A stretch of DNA of 64,000 nucleotides from Sabethes cyaneus (taxonomy: Eukaryota > Arthropoda > Insecta > Diptera > Culicidae), in assembly GCF_943734655.1 (NCBI RefSeq), contig NC_071354.1, positions 71,324,338-71,388,337 on the forward strand, given 5' to 3'. The notes beneath the pieces are model-generated. The model did not search any database. It had not been told where the DNA came from and was given only the letters and a program-made list of their open reading frames with translations. The translations under genes were made by a program, and so were the position numbers. Below are positions 35,186 to 48,000 of the stretch, piece by piece (position 1 is the first letter of the stretch; the number at the start of each line of letters is the position of its first letter).

Positions 35186-35857
35186 GGGTATGTTGCTACA
35201 TCGTCGTAATTGCCTATTCCCGTCCTATCCAACACAAATTATGAAAAATATCAGCATTTTTATGACACACAATGCAACACTAGTTATTCCCTAATATTTT
35301 AGTTAGTTGTCTATCATACGCAATCAATCAAAGTGAGCTGAGATCTATTTAAATGCTTTTTATCATTAAAGAAATCCTACCAGCCAAATTTCCTACGTTT
35401 TTTCGTGCGACGAAGAAGACAATGTCGACTAATCGTTTTAATTTCCGTCATTCATAAATGAAAATAACTCACGCAAGGCATTGTCGTTATTCTACAGCCA
35501 GAAAAACTTGCCTGACCTGCAGAAATTTTGTAGAATAACATTTGTCATGCCGTCCTACACAAATACATGCGCGTTAGCTTCGTAAACATTGTTGTGATTT
35601 TTAGTTCGGACGATGAAAAATTTTGTTGGACGGATTTTAAAACGGTACGACGAATTTTAGCAATAAAGTCAGTTGCGTAATTTCAATAATATGCTTTAAT
35701 AGTCGCTGTTCAGTGATTTCAAAGTTCACGGATCGGAAGGTAAGTGTGTTTTAGTCAAATCAGTACAAGAACTTTTGAAGTATTCGCTAAATCCATCCAG
35801 TAAATGATGAAAATTAGAATGGCTTTCCTTATTACGACGGGAATTAGAAAAAGACCC
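35186..35857 (+). mobile_element. 672-bp TA-flanked non-autonomous DNA element, copy 1
   Basis: Starts GGGTATGTTGCTAC and ends GAAAAAGACCC, flanked by TA (35,184-35,185 and 35,858-35,859). A second copy, inverted, lies at 61,734-62,400, also with TA on both sides, and the two match throughout. Two independent copies ending at the same bases define the element. TA duplication suggests Tc1/mariner ancestry. The terminal inverted match is short (GGGT). No coding capacity. Confidence 0.88.
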
Positions 35858-35859
35858 TA

Positions 35860-37044
35860 TATGTTCATCAAGTACGAAGCTGCATACTATTTCATCGACC
35901 GTAAAGAGCTATGGAGAATTATTAAGGCGGAACCGAAAGTGGCTAACGTTTTATTTGTGTTGTGTTAGTGCGACAAACACTGTACTGTACATCTCATGTG
36001 ACCGTCAAAAACCTAAACGTTTATTTGAATATTGTATCAGTATTGGTAATATATGTCAAATAGCGGAGCTTGCAAACATAAACAGCTGATCCGCAGCCAA
36101 CCGCACTGACTACAAACATCGCGAAAAAGTGTTTGTTTTCTTTATCAAGGCATTCCGATTCAATCAAAATTAACAGCAGCAACTGAATAATGCGTAGGAT
36201 CACTAGGATGTTTAATTAATCCGCTTGCATCGGATTGCGTTTTTGATTCCTGCGTTTTCGTTTTGTTTGTTTACTTCACTCTAAGCTCAATGCGGCGAAA
36301 GTTGAAAGCTCTTTAAAAGCTCATTGATGTGACGAAAGTTTGATACTGTGTTGCTGCTTTTCCGGAAATCGCTAGTTCAACGAAATATGTGCGCAACCAA
36401 ATATCTATTAACTAATTCCAGATTATACGTTTTATGAACACTTAATGATCTATATGATCAATTAAATTTATTTTCCATTAGCAATTATGTTTTGCTGAGC
36501 GTTTATTGAGACATAGCAGATCGATAAATTGAATTACAAGTTTTAGGAAATTATAACAGCGCTGGAAGCACTGATTACGTGGTGAAAGCGTGCTCTGCCA
36601 ATATAGATGCATTTTTAAGGCACAAAACAATACATGCTTCGAACGGTAGCCATTTACCCAGCCATCTTTGAGCCACTTTCGGTTTCCCCTTAACGAGAAC
36701 AGGTTTTCCAGTTGATCACATGGACTAAAACTATGATGGATAATATGCAGGATTGTTCCGGCGAATTCTGAGGGCATTATCGAGTTTGTTCGAGTCCAAC
36801 AGGAGGCGCTGCAGGTTATTAAGATTCAAATGAATATCAATACGCGGAACACGATCTTCAACCACTCTAGTCCATTCGTCTGCTTTGACGATGACATAGA
36901 CAATGCCGGTAGAACATTTACGGCGGTGCGTGGCTGGACAGTACACCAGACTGTAAATAGTGCGTAGCATAGAAGAAACAAAACGAAGTACATGCCGGGC
37001 GGTAGAACTAAGGCCGACCAACACGATGCTTAGGTAGTAGTGTC
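35860..37044. other. unrecognised DNA
   Basis: Open frames at 36,478-36,777 and 36,731-37,024 on the minus strand overlap in different frames and show no family motif. No RNA gene or inverted ends. Confidence 0.45.
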
Positions 37045-37215
37045 ATGACCAATGACGATGAGTTCGAAGTTGACGATTTTTTCCTTGGCACACTGGTGAC
37101 AGCGGACAATGATACCAACCGTGTAATTTTGATGCGTATTATCGGTGGTAGTTGTGCTTACACAAGCACTCGTACAAGGTGTACCCTAAAAAAGACACTC
37201 GCCGTTGATCGGCTC
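37045..37215 (+). pseudogene. RTE-type RT fragment E
   Basis: Encodes DDEFEVDDFFLGTLVTADND, then the counterpart of EIQRRIQAGNRAY and LKKTLAVDRL. This equals the segment downstream of the RT palm in copies C and G (VDGDELEVVEEFVYLGSLVT). It is about 170 bp with no domain complete. It abuts the R1-like LINE of opposite orientation. Confidence 0.75.
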
Positions 37216-37224
37216 TCCAGCGGT

Positions 37225-38645
37225 TTCGTAGGTCAAGTACAATCCGGGTAGCAGCTGCATTGACCGCTCCCCAGACGTCCGAACTTGTGCAGATACTGTC
37301 TAAAACAATCATGTCCTGACAGAACCTGTGTCAGGTGGAAGTTGACTTCGCCGTGGTGGAAGTTGACTTCGCCGGGATAAGTCGATGTATCCACCGGCCT
37401 TTTGTGGAATCAGAACATGCCCACTGCCATGTGGTCATCGAGGCCGATCTTGTGCTACTCCGTATGCCTCTAGTTCCACGTTGGTTGAAGCACGTTACGT
37501 CCTCGATGATGGTGATGCCAATAGGCATCATACCCTCTAAGACGCAGCTTGCGTCATGTGAAATTGTGCGATACGCACTCGCTACTTTCAAGCACACGAG
37601 ACGATAGGTACTTTTCAGCTTACCTAGGTAGCTTTTGGTTCCTAACGCCAATGACCATACCTAAGTATGGACTGGACCACGTTGGCTAATAGCCTTCGCT
37701 TCATACGCTTCATAGCCTTCGCCAATAGACATCATACGAGACCATGTCAAAATAGCTGTGGAAGCCTTCTTGCAGGCATAGTCGACGTGGCTCCCAAACT
37801 TGAGCTTGTCGTCGACCATGATTCCCAGGAGTTTCAAGGGCCGCGTTGACGAAATAGTGCAGTCCCCGACGCTGATTTTTGCTTGCTGCACCGACTCGCG
37901 GTTGTTCACTACGATAATCTCCGTTTTATGATGCGCTAGCTCCAGTTTTCTGGAACTTCTTCAACAATGCTCATAGCGTGGGCGGCCGTCAACTCAACTT
38001 CTCTGATAGATTCACCGTAGACTTATCTAATTCGCTCGGATATTGACTGCCCCGAACTGCTTAACCGTCTCAATTTCAATGTGAGGTCTCGAAATTTATG
38101 TCGTAATAATCACGGCCACAATGAACCGTTAGTAAGTGTATGTCGCGTGTTTAACGTTTGTAATGAAGAATTCGATTTCAATGTCTCTCGTGCTACGTTA
38201 AAGAAGAAATTTCGTCTTGTTATATCTGCCTCATAAGTATTTAATCAGCGTGTATAAATTAGGTATTATTTGTGAATTAGCGCATAGGATAGTATATAAG
38301 CAATGTTGTACTGTAGGATGTCATGTTATCTGTTGTACAATTAAAAGATGAGAGGTTTTGTGCCCACGGGAGAAGATACAACGACATAGAGTATCACTCC
38401 CGAGGGCTTGCCCTACTCCACAGAAAAAATAAAATAAACAGACTTCCAAGGTGACGTCGTCCGCAAAGCCGACAATCTCAACCCCTACCGGGAATTTTAG
38501 CTTCAACACCTCGTCATACATGACGTTCCACAACACCGGGCCCAGTATGGAACCTTGCAAACCCCTGCGGTGATTCGAACGTACTTCTGACACTCCTACG
38601 TGTTGTGGCATAGCACGCGATTCTGGAAATAATTTTCCCCTTTCT
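37225..38645 (-). pseudogene. R1-like LINE ORF2 C-terminal half
   Basis: Minus strand. 38,640-38,460 encodes QGSILGPVLWNVMYDEVLKL and GVEIVGFADDVTLEV (RT motif C, FADD), interrupted by an opposite-strand insertion (38,025-38,439). It resumes at 38,018 with ESIREVELTAAHAMSIVEEV, then NNRESVQQAKISVGDCTI, LKLLGIMVDDKLKFGSHVDY, VLGTKSYLGKLKSTYRLVCL and KVASAYRTISHDA, ending near 37,250 with LTQVLSGHDCFRQYLHKFGR. This layout is typical of R1-clade mosquito LINEs, whose C-terminus follows the palm with this Gly-Tyr rich thumb. Frameshifts occur in each half, and a 19-bp tandem duplication (gtggaagttgacttcgccg) lies at 37,336-37,374. Confidence 0.82.
38025..38439 (+). mobile_element. LINE 3' end inserted in R1-like LINE
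   Basis: 415 bp flanked by agactt (38,019-38,024 and 38,440-38,445) with a 3' tail aaaaaataaaataaac. The plus strand reads SDIDCPELLNRLNFNVRSRN, then NNHGHNEPLVSVCRVFN and FDFNVSRATLKKKFR to a TAA near 38,234. This is the common C-terminus of Jockey/CR1-type ORF2, followed by about 200 bp of 3' UTR. 5' truncation, a target duplication and an A-rich tail fit LINE insertion. Joining the flanks restores TLEV and ESIREV of the host LINE. Confidence 0.85.
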
Positions 38646-38699
38646 TTTCCCTTCTTTACTTTTAAAAATGGTCTCAAATTTGCATATGTTGACCGACGG

Positions 38700-39055
38700 C
38701 TAAAATTTTGATCAAAGCTTCAGTATTGAATATAAAACCAGTAACGTAGAGCTGAGGAGTGTGGGTCATTTTTAGAGTATCTTTAAGGACTCTTAAAGTG
38801 AGAAAAATTTATTTTTTTTAGTTAAATTTTATATTCAATTGAAAAACTCTCGTATAACTTTTATAGAACTATCGTGAATGTGCATATCCAGAAAGCTTAT
38901 CCTTTAAGTTTTGCAAAAATGTATAAAAATCTTCTAATTGCTTGGAAAATGTTTGAGTTATTCATGATAGCATGTGGATACCTAGCCAAAAACGTGCTTT
39001 TGAAATAACTTGAAATTTTGGAGGTGTTAGAAAGATTTCGAATGATTTTTATGAT
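38700..39055. other. unrecognised AT-rich DNA
   Basis: No open frame or inverted end; strongly A/T-rich, with long T and A runs. Confidence 0.5.
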
Positions 39056-39056
39056 G

Positions 39057-40512
39057 TACTAGCTGACCCGACAAACTTCGTATTGCCACAAATTAAACTG
39101 TGTTGTACATAAATCGTGAATCTCGGATGGCCTTTGTCACAATCTCGAGTTTTGCAAGTTTCTCGGGAGTTCATGGGTGTTTTAATATACAAATTTTCCT
39201 CACAGTAAAGTAGAAAACAACTCCCCCCATTGCTTAGCCTGATAAAATAAAGCGGATAGCATTTAAATATTAGCCATCATTACAAACCATTTCGCCGAAT
39301 ACCATTTCGTGGAACACCAATTCTCGGTTGACCATAACGCGGAATACAGAGTTTCGCAGAATACCATTTCGCAAAAAAACCTTACGCGGGATGTACTATT
39401 TCACGGAAAATCTTTTCGTAGAAAGTACCATTTTGCAGGGGTGACCCAACTGAAGGAAAGTAATAGAGGTCAGTTGATCTAGGAAAATAAACAAACCTAG
39501 ATAGAGGTGATCTCTACGGGGGGCTGCCCCCGCAGTGGCCGGTGCTTCCGACGGCAGGTCGCCGGTAACACTCGCGGCCTGTGGCCGACTCGCGCTGAAT
39601 TATCTAATGCTACTATTGATAGTTTTTGGAGGACTTGTTATTGATTAATGTTTTATGAAAGAGTCTAAAATTTCTCGAGTTCGATTAGTTTTTGAGTTAC
39701 GCAAAAATTTCTGTTTTATTTGTATGAGAGTCCTTATCCCCCTACCACAGGGGTGAGGGGTCTCAAACCATCATTGAAAAAATCCTGCCTCCAAAACCCC
39801 CCACATGCCAAACATGGTTCCATTTGATTAATTAATTCTCGAGTTATGAGGAAATTTGTATTTCTTTCATTTGTATGGGAGCCCCCCTCCTAAAGTAGGA
39901 AGAGGTTTCAATTCACCTTAGAAAAAATTCTTGTCTCCAAAAACACCCACATGCCAAATATGGTTCCATTTGATTAATTGGTTTTCGAGTTATGAGGAAA
40001 TTTGTATTTCATTTGAATATTAGCCCCCCCCCCCCCTCCTAAAGTGGGGAGGGGTTTCAATTTACCATAGAAAAAACTCTTGTTACCAAAAACACCCACA
40101 TGTAAAATTTTGTTCCATTTGCTTGATTAGTTCTCGAGTTATGCAGAAATTTGAGTTTCATTTGTATGGGAGCACCCCCTCGTAGCGGGGGGAGGGATCT
40201 CTAACCATCATAAGAACCTTCCCTGGTACCTAAAACTTTTACATGCAAATTTTCACTCCGATCGGTTCAGTAGTTTTTGATTCTATAAGGAACATAGGGC
40301 AGAAATTCATTTTTATAGGCATAGATTTGTATGGGCGCCCCCCCTCTTAGAGGGGGGAGGGGTCTTTTGCCATCGAAAAAACCTTCCCTGGCCCCATAAA
40401 CCCTTACATGTAAATTTTCACGCCGATCGGTTTAATAGTTTTCGATTCTATAAGGAACATAGGGACGGACAGACAGACAGAAAGAAATCCATTTTTATAG
40501 GTATAGATTATG
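39057..40512 (+). repeat. insect interspersed repeat with internal tandem units
   Basis: Starts tagctgacccgacaaacttc and ends with acggacagacagacagaaag and tttttataggtatagat. These end sequences recur in many insect genomes as a non-coding dispersed family; I cannot name the class. Interior: pseudo-repeats of ccatttcgc-gaatac at 39,290-39,420; a GC-rich block at 39,518-39,595 (ggggggctgcccccg, cgccggtaacactcgcggcc); then four units of 130-165 bp, each with tttgtatgggagccccc, a G-run block, a catcataraaaa phrase and ttccatttgattaatt-ttctcgagttatg. No protein. Confidence 0.7.
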
Positions 40513-41324
40513 TGCGATTAACAACGTACTCTAGGTCATCCAAGAAGTATTTTTTTCATGTCAAACGGATGGTCATTGAAATAACGCTTAAGAAGTTATG
40601 TACCGTAGCTTTTACCCAAACCGGGAAGTCCGCGGATCGAACCGAGCTATAATTGGAGCCAATTATAATCGAATTTGAACCCACTTCTCCTTCACGGCCC
40701 TAGTGGATCGAAGGTATTGGTTAACCTGCGGTCCACAGCCCCGTGCGACGTACTTCAAACTCAAGTCACCATGGTTGGTCTATAAAAGAAAACTGAATGG
40801 AATAAATTTTCCTTAAATCCTACGTTCATTAAGTGCTTCAGCATCGGCTGCCGGACGACCTTACGGCAGTTGGACGAAATCTTAACCATGGCCGATGAAA
40901 AAATCAACAAAATTGTTGGAACAGATCCTTCATTTGAGATTCGCCCAAAAATTTTGTATCGGTCGTAACTGGGAGACGTTAAGAGAGTTGGCAGTCTTCG
41001 GTACAATGTTTATTTTCAACTGGTTCGTCTCTTCCAATGATCTCTAGCTATAATGGGCCTACGGCCAGTCAAAAGACCACATCGTGCTTCGCATGATACT
41101 TCTGGATGAAGGCAGTAGCTTACGGCATCGGAAGGCACTTCGTTCTGTATATCTCCGTCCCAAAGGACGAAGAACCAATCTCGCAAAAGGGACACACCGA
41201 AGCCTAATATTCCAAGTAACAAATTTAGTTTTATTACACGTTTATGCCGGCTTTTATGAACAAAAATTGGTCATGAAAACCTCCATAAAACTCACATTGT
41301 TACTTGGGATGTGTATAGACGAGG
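40513..41324. other. unrecognised DNA with tRNA-like patch
   Basis: At 40,630-40,750 the minus strand has a perfect B-box word GGTTCGATCC (40,635-40,644) and a second looser one (gggttcaaatt), suggesting a decayed tRNA-derived SINE, but I find no acceptor-stem pairing or duplications. The rest shows nothing. Confidence 0.35.
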
Positions 41325-42590
41325 ACGAACGCGAGGTGGAAGCAGTTCTTCGATGAGCAGCTGAACGGTGATATAAGAGAAGGAGACCTTGATCTCGCCT
41401 TGGCCCTTGATCTCGAATAGATCCGGCGAAAAATCGGTTAGCTGAGAAGAACAGAGCCACCGGTAAGTACCGACTACCGGCAGCACTCTTCAAAAATTGC
41501 CAAAAACCACTATCAATGGCACTGGATGGTTTTAAGGATTTGGGAGAAGGAGAAAATACCGGAAGGCGTGGTTTGTCCTATCTGCAAAAAGAGAATTACT
41601 GTGGCATTACGCTGGTCAACGCCTGGCCAGTTAGTTTCGGGGTACGATGCTGACCTAACAAGCCAGTCGTCGTATGTTCGAATCTCGGCTAGGAGGTGCT
41701 GCTATATAGAGTTAGTAGGATCGTTGCCCTAGCCCCGTAATTGTCCTGTACTCTAATAACCGGCTGCAAAGTCTGTCGATAAAGAAGGGTCATGTTCTCA
41801 AAAGGACGTTTAATACCCATAGCTTTGATTTTTTTTGCTGGTCAACGCCGCCTGCAAGGTGCTCTTCCAGATTTTGTTATGTCGTTTATCTCCAATAGGA
41901 AAAGAAATCGTCAGGGTGTACTAAGCGGATTTCATGGAAGCTCGTGCTACTACGGTTCAAATTCTCACTCTCCGATAAATCCTCCAGAAATGTCGGGAGT
42001 ACAACGTGCTTACGCCGATATTTTTGCGGATTTCAGGGCAGCATCGAAACGAAAGGAACGATGCATAGTAAAAGCAGCCAACTTCGAGCCTTCGCAGACG
42101 ACCTCGACATCATTACTAGAAATTTTGGGATGGCGGAGGCAATCTACACCAGACTGAAAGCGGACGCTAGCCGGATTGGGTTACAAATCAATGCATCGAA
42201 AACCAAATGTATGGTAGGAAGAGGCTTTGAAGAAAAAAAAGGTCGCTTCCCACAGACTGTGACTATTGACGGCGATAAACAGGAATTGGATGATGAGTTC
42301 GTATATTTGGGATCTCTGGTAACTGATATTAATAACACAAGGAGATTCAGTGACGCATTCAAGCTGGAAGTCAAGCCAAGTTTGTCCTACGCAAGACGCT
42401 TCAATCAAGGAGCATACGCCGCCGCATAATTCTGACTATGTACAAAACGCTAATCAGACCGGTAGTCCTCTACGGGCTTGAAACAGTCACTTTGCTTACG
42501 GAAGACATACGAGGCATTTGCCGTATTTGAATGAAAGGTGTTGCGGACTATTTTTGGCGGAGAGCAAACGACTAGCGGAGATGGTGCTAA
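41325..42590 (+). pseudogene. RTE-type LINE copy F with SINE insertion
   Basis: Plus-strand RT of a subfamily distinct from copies B, C and G. It opens with KQFFDEQLNGDIREGDLDLA, then RIWEKEKIPEGVVCPICKK, is interrupted by a SINE at 41,624-41,836, and resumes with QGALPDFV, GFHGSSCYYG, then (41,944-42,429) RAFADDLDIITRN (FADD), MAEAIYTRLKADASRIGLQI, NASKTKCM and DDEFVYLGSLVTDINN. After 42,430 it reads LTMYKTLIRPVVLYGLETVT. Stops and frame changes occur every 100-300 bases, so it is a dead copy. It lacks endonuclease. The 3' tail is not recognisable. Confidence 0.85.
41624..41836 (+). mobile_element. tRNA-derived SINE, copy c
   Basis: 213 bp flanked by an exact 13-bp duplication gctggtcaacgcc (41,611-41,623 and 41,837-41,849). 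The tRNA-like head has CCTGGCC against GGCTAGG and a B box GTTCGAATC at 41,676-41,684. The body carries gtcgataaagaaggg and gacgtttaatacccatagct, ending in a short T run. It interrupts the RTE copy F reading. Confidence 0.95.
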
Positions 42591-45069
42591 AAGGAGAGAC
42601 ACTATTTGAGACTGATTACAGATTATTTTGGTTATTCTATCTCTAAATGGTTTGAATCAGGTTAGCTGGATCAAAAATGGCATGATGAGTACCTATATGA
42701 AATAATGGCAAAAGGACAGCAGCGACGAATAATAAAACCTACAAAATTGCAGAACAGCAAAAAGACAAACAAGCTAAAAAGATGCTGCAACGAAACTGCT
42801 TTCGGCTAAGAAAGGATTAACCCGAGTCTGCCTGACCACGTCCAAGGTGACCAGCCAAGGCGTCCGGGTAAAGTTCAGCAATAAGAACAGAAAAATGGGT
42901 ACACAAGCTCTCTGCATTCGCCAGTCGCGTCGTCCGTGTTTCCTTTGCGATAAGAATGACGGACAAAACACTGAATAAACAACAAAGACTATCTCCAACG
43001 GACCGACCGACCGACCTCGCTGAGCCTGGACGGTAAAACGGCTGCTGGAGCTGTATAGCTGTAGCTGAATGTAAACCCATGTTCACATCGTTGGGAAACG
43101 ACTTCCGTTCGGAGGAAACCAACCATCTTGTATCGCGTGTTCGTCCACCAAATGCAACCAGTCTTGTGACCGACGGAGGGTCTCTGTACCTATGCACAGC
43201 TCGGGAGCAGGACGTACGTGGCATATGGTAGAAAATTCCCAAGACGGTCAACTAACAGGAAAAACTGCGCTTTGTCATAGTGAGGTAATTTATACCAAAA
43301 ATTGGATATAAATTGAACTTTGACTACTTCTTCTTCAATATCCTGTTAGTGAATTATACATTTACTTTGCAACTTTTAGGAGAAAATCGCCTTAAAATTT
43401 TGCTTCGCAATATTTTTTGTGATGGGAATTATTAATTTAATTAAAAATATATGGTCATAGGCAAACCTAGCGAGCCAAAATAAGCCCGCAGTGCGCCGCT
43501 CTGCCTTGCCGTGAACGTCGACTGCGGTTTGTTGACTCGCCAAACATATTCGCTCCGATGCCATTCCATGATGCAGAAGGTCAGAAGGTTTTTGCATACA
43601 TTGACTTTACATGTATGTTGGCCGAGAAAAGAAAAAAAAACACAAAATTAGCCTCGATGCCGGGATAGCGAACACGACTAACTAGTTTAAAATTATAAGT
43701 TCCACAAAATGGAACTCCTGTTCGGGTGAGAAAAATCGATCAACAAGCAATGGTATACGATAGTACGATGTTATAATTAATTTTTACCACTAGTCAAAGA
43801 CTTGTGGGTAAATTCGCCAAAAAAGTAAGCAAACAGCAGCAGCTGCTTTGAACATGTCGCGGTTAGCAGCATATTGATTAACAAACTTGCAAACGAGCAA
43901 TGTTGAGTTTGTTTATTGGTTAAAAATAAATAATCATTACTGGTTATTTACTAGCAACACATCGTTTCCGAACAGTGCATCGTCAAATGCAAAATGCCAT
44001 GCGGTAGGTGGCGTAACCGCAACGATCGCCGCGTTAAAAAACTCATGCAGCACGACGTGCCGCATAAAATGTTGACTGACCTGTACACCGCCTTGGCAAC
44101 CGGGAAGCTGGGGCCGGCCGTTGCATACTCATCAGTAGCAGAACGGTTGTCTAGAATAATATATTTTCCGGGATTTTTCTATGGCATTTCCGAGTGCGCC
44201 GAGTGCAACCGGCATTGCAAGGAGTAAGATAAACCGTGCCATTAACAAACATTACTTTTTATCGGCACTGTTATAAATTACTATACAACGAAGCTGTAAA
44301 TGTTCGGCTTGTGCAGCACGTTAATGATGTTGCTCCGGGCCAACCAGGTGCATTTTCAGAAGATCTTACGGTCGTAAAATGCTACCGCAGCAGTAGCAGC
44401 AGCAGCAACAACATTGTGGTACTGCCCTACTAGTTTTCAGCGGTCTTCGATGCCTGGCTATTCATTTCACAGGTAATTACTTAATAGCAAAGCTGCGTTT
44501 GAAATGGAGTGCAACTCAGAATGATGTATTGCTGAGAAGTTAGTATAAGTTACAGATTGCTAGTAGAAATATTTGACAGCTTAGCTCAGCCAAAATATGG
44601 AACTGTTTCCGGTGTCTTCTTCTACAAGATAATCTAAATCGAAATACCTACAAGTGCTTTTCCTGTGCATTTGTTGTTATTTGCTGCTATGGATTCAACT
44701 GCCACAACATATAAGTGTCGCGGTGGGGCTCAGTGAAGTTATTTTCAGCGCACTGTCATCCGGCATCGTCACCTCATTTCCGGTCGATCGTAAGCTCCTG
44801 ATTTCCAATTAAGATACAAATGTAGTTCAAGCAACGAGCTGGGTCACATTGGCAATTGTTGTATGAATTAAATGTACTAATTATTATTCTTTCTTTCCTC
44901 ATGAGCTTCAATCAAGGTGTTTTGGTGTCTGGTGATAGTAGTTCGGAGCCAACCTAGTGTCTTACCAACACTGAGACAGTAAGACAACTCTATGTAAAAT
45001 GCAAGATAAGTACTCGCCCCCAGTTGTCCGATGAATGTACTCAAAATAAATAACAAATAACAAATATCA
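42591..45069. other. unrecognised DNA
   Basis: No recognisable gene or element. Open frames at 42,817-43,251 (minus), 43,994-44,227 and 44,236-44,433 (plus) have no family motifs. A short AGC-rich microsatellite lies at 44,390-44,412. Confidence 0.5.
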
Positions 45070-48000
45070 AAATCTGTCTATAACTGTCTATATCTGACTA
45101 TATCTGACTATATCTGACTATATCTGACTATATCTGTCTATATCTGTCAATATCTGTCTATATCTGTCTATATCTGTCTATATCTGACTATAGCTGACTA
45201 TATCTGACTATATCTAACTATATCTGACTATATCTGACTATATCTGACTATATCTGTCTATATCTGACTATATCTGACTATATCTGACTATATCTGACTA
45301 TATCTGTCTATATCTGTCAATATCTGTCTATATCTGTCTATATCTGTCTATATCTGACTATATCTGACTATATCTGACTATATCTAACTATATCTGACTA
45401 TATCTGACTATATCTGACTATATCTGTCTATATCTGACTATATCTGACTATATCTGTCTATATCTGTCAATATCTGTCTATATCTGTCTATATCTGTCTA
45501 TATCTGACTATATCTGACTATATCTGACTATATCTGTCTATATCTGTCTATATCTGTCTATATCTGACTATATCTGACTATATCTGTCTATATCTGTCTA
45601 TATCTGTCTATAACTGTCTATATCTGTCTATATCTGTCTATATCTGACTATATCTGACTATATCTGTCTATATCTGTCAATATCTGTCTATATCTGTCTA
45701 TATCTGTCTATATCTGACTATATCTGACTATATCTGTCTATATCTGTCTATATCTGTCTATATCTGACTATATCTGACTATATCTGTCTATATCTGTCTA
45801 TATCTGACTATATCTGACTATATCTGCCTATATCTGTCTATATCTGTCTATATCTGACTATATCTGTCTATATCTGTCTATATCTGACTATATCTGACTA
45901 TATCTGACTATATCTGACTATATCTGACTATATCTGACTATATCTAACTATATCTGACTATATCTGACTATATCTGTCTATATCTGACTATATCTGTCTA
46001 NNNNNNNNNNNNNNNNNNNNNNNNNNNNNNNNNNNNNNNNNNNNNNNNNNNNNNNNNNNNNNNNNNNNNNNNNNNNNNNNNNNNNNNNNNNNNNNNNNNN
46101 NNNNNNNNNNNNNNNNNNNNNNNNNNNNNNNNNNNNNNNNNNNNNNNNNNNNNNNNNNNNNNNNNNNNNNNNNNNNNNNNNNNNNNNNNNNNNNNNNNNN
46201 NNNNNNNNNNNNNNNNNNNNNNNNNNNNNNNNNNNNNNNNNNNNNNNNNNNNNNNNNNNNNNNNNNNNNNNNNNNNNNNNNNNNNNNNNNNNNNNNNNNN
46301 NNNNNNNNNNNNNNNNNNNNNNNNNNNNNNNNNNNNNNNNNNNNNNNNNNNNNNNNNNNNNNNNNNNNNNNNNNNNNNNNNNNNNNNNNNNNNNNNNNNN
46401 NNNNNNNNNNNNNNNNNNNNNNNNNNNNNNNNNNNNNNNNNNNNNNNNNNNNNNNNNNNNNNNNNNNNNNNNNNNNNNNNNNNNNNNNNNNNNNNNNNNN
46501 GTCTATATCTGACTATATCTGACTATATCTGACTATATCTGACTATATCTGACTATATCTGTCTATATCTGTCTATATCTGACTCTATCTGACTATATCT
46601 GTCTATATCTGACTATATCTGACTATATCTGACTATATCTGACTATATCTGACTATATCTGACTATATCTGACTATATCTGACTATATCTGACTATATCT
46701 GACTATATCTGACTATATCTGTCTATATCTGACTATATCTGTCTATATCTGACTATATCTGACTATATCTGACTATATCTGACTATATCTGACTATATCT
46801 GTCTATATCTGTCTATATCTGACTATATCTGACTATATCTGACTATATCTGACTATATCTGACTATATCTGACAATATCTGACTATATCTGACTATATCT
46901 GACTATATCTGACTATATCTGACTATATCTGACTATATCTGACTATATCTGACTATATCTGACTATATCTGTCTATATCTGTCTATATCTGACTCTATCT
47001 GACTATATCTGTCTATATCTGACTATATCTGACTATATCTGACTATATCTGACTATATCTGACTATATCTGACTATATCTGACTATATCTGACTATATCT
47101 GACTATAGCTGACTATATCTGACTATATCTGACTATATCTGACTATATCTGACTATATCTGACTATATCTGACTATATCTGACTATATCTGACTATATCT
47201 GACTATATCTGACAATATCTGACTATATATGACTATATCTGACTATATCTGACTATATCTGACTATATCTGTCTATATCTGTCTATATCTGACTCTATCT
47301 GACTATATCTGTCTATATCTGACTATATCTGACTATATCTGACTATATCTGACTATATCTGACTATATCTGACTATATCTGACTATATCTGACTATATCT
47401 GACTATATCTGACTATATCTGACTATATCTGTCTATATCTGACTATATCTGTCTATATCTGACTATATCTGACTATATCTGACTATATCTGACTATATCT
47501 GACTATATCTGACTATATCTGACTATATCTGACTATATCTGACTCTATCTGACTATATCTGTCTATATCTGACTATATCTGACTATATCTGTCTATATCT
47601 GACTATATCTGACTATATCTGACTATATCTGACTCTATCTGACTATATCTGTCTATATCTGACTATATCTGACTATATCTGACTATATCTGACTATATCT
47701 GACTATATCTGACTATATCTGACTATATCTGACTATATCTGACTATATCTGACTATATCTGACTATATCTGACTATATCTGACAATATCTGACTATATCT
47801 GACTATATCTGACTATATCTGACTATATCTGACTATATCTGACTATATCTGACTCTATCTGACTATATCTGTCTATATCTGACTATATCTGACTATATCT
47901 GTCTATATCTGACTATATCTGACTATATCTGACTATATCTGACTCTATCAGACTATATCTGTCTATATCTGACTATATCTGACTATATCTGACTATATCT

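Noticed and set aside
42817..43251. 144-codon minus-strand frame
   Set aside because: No recognisable motif, no neighbouring exon, and competing open frames in the same interval.
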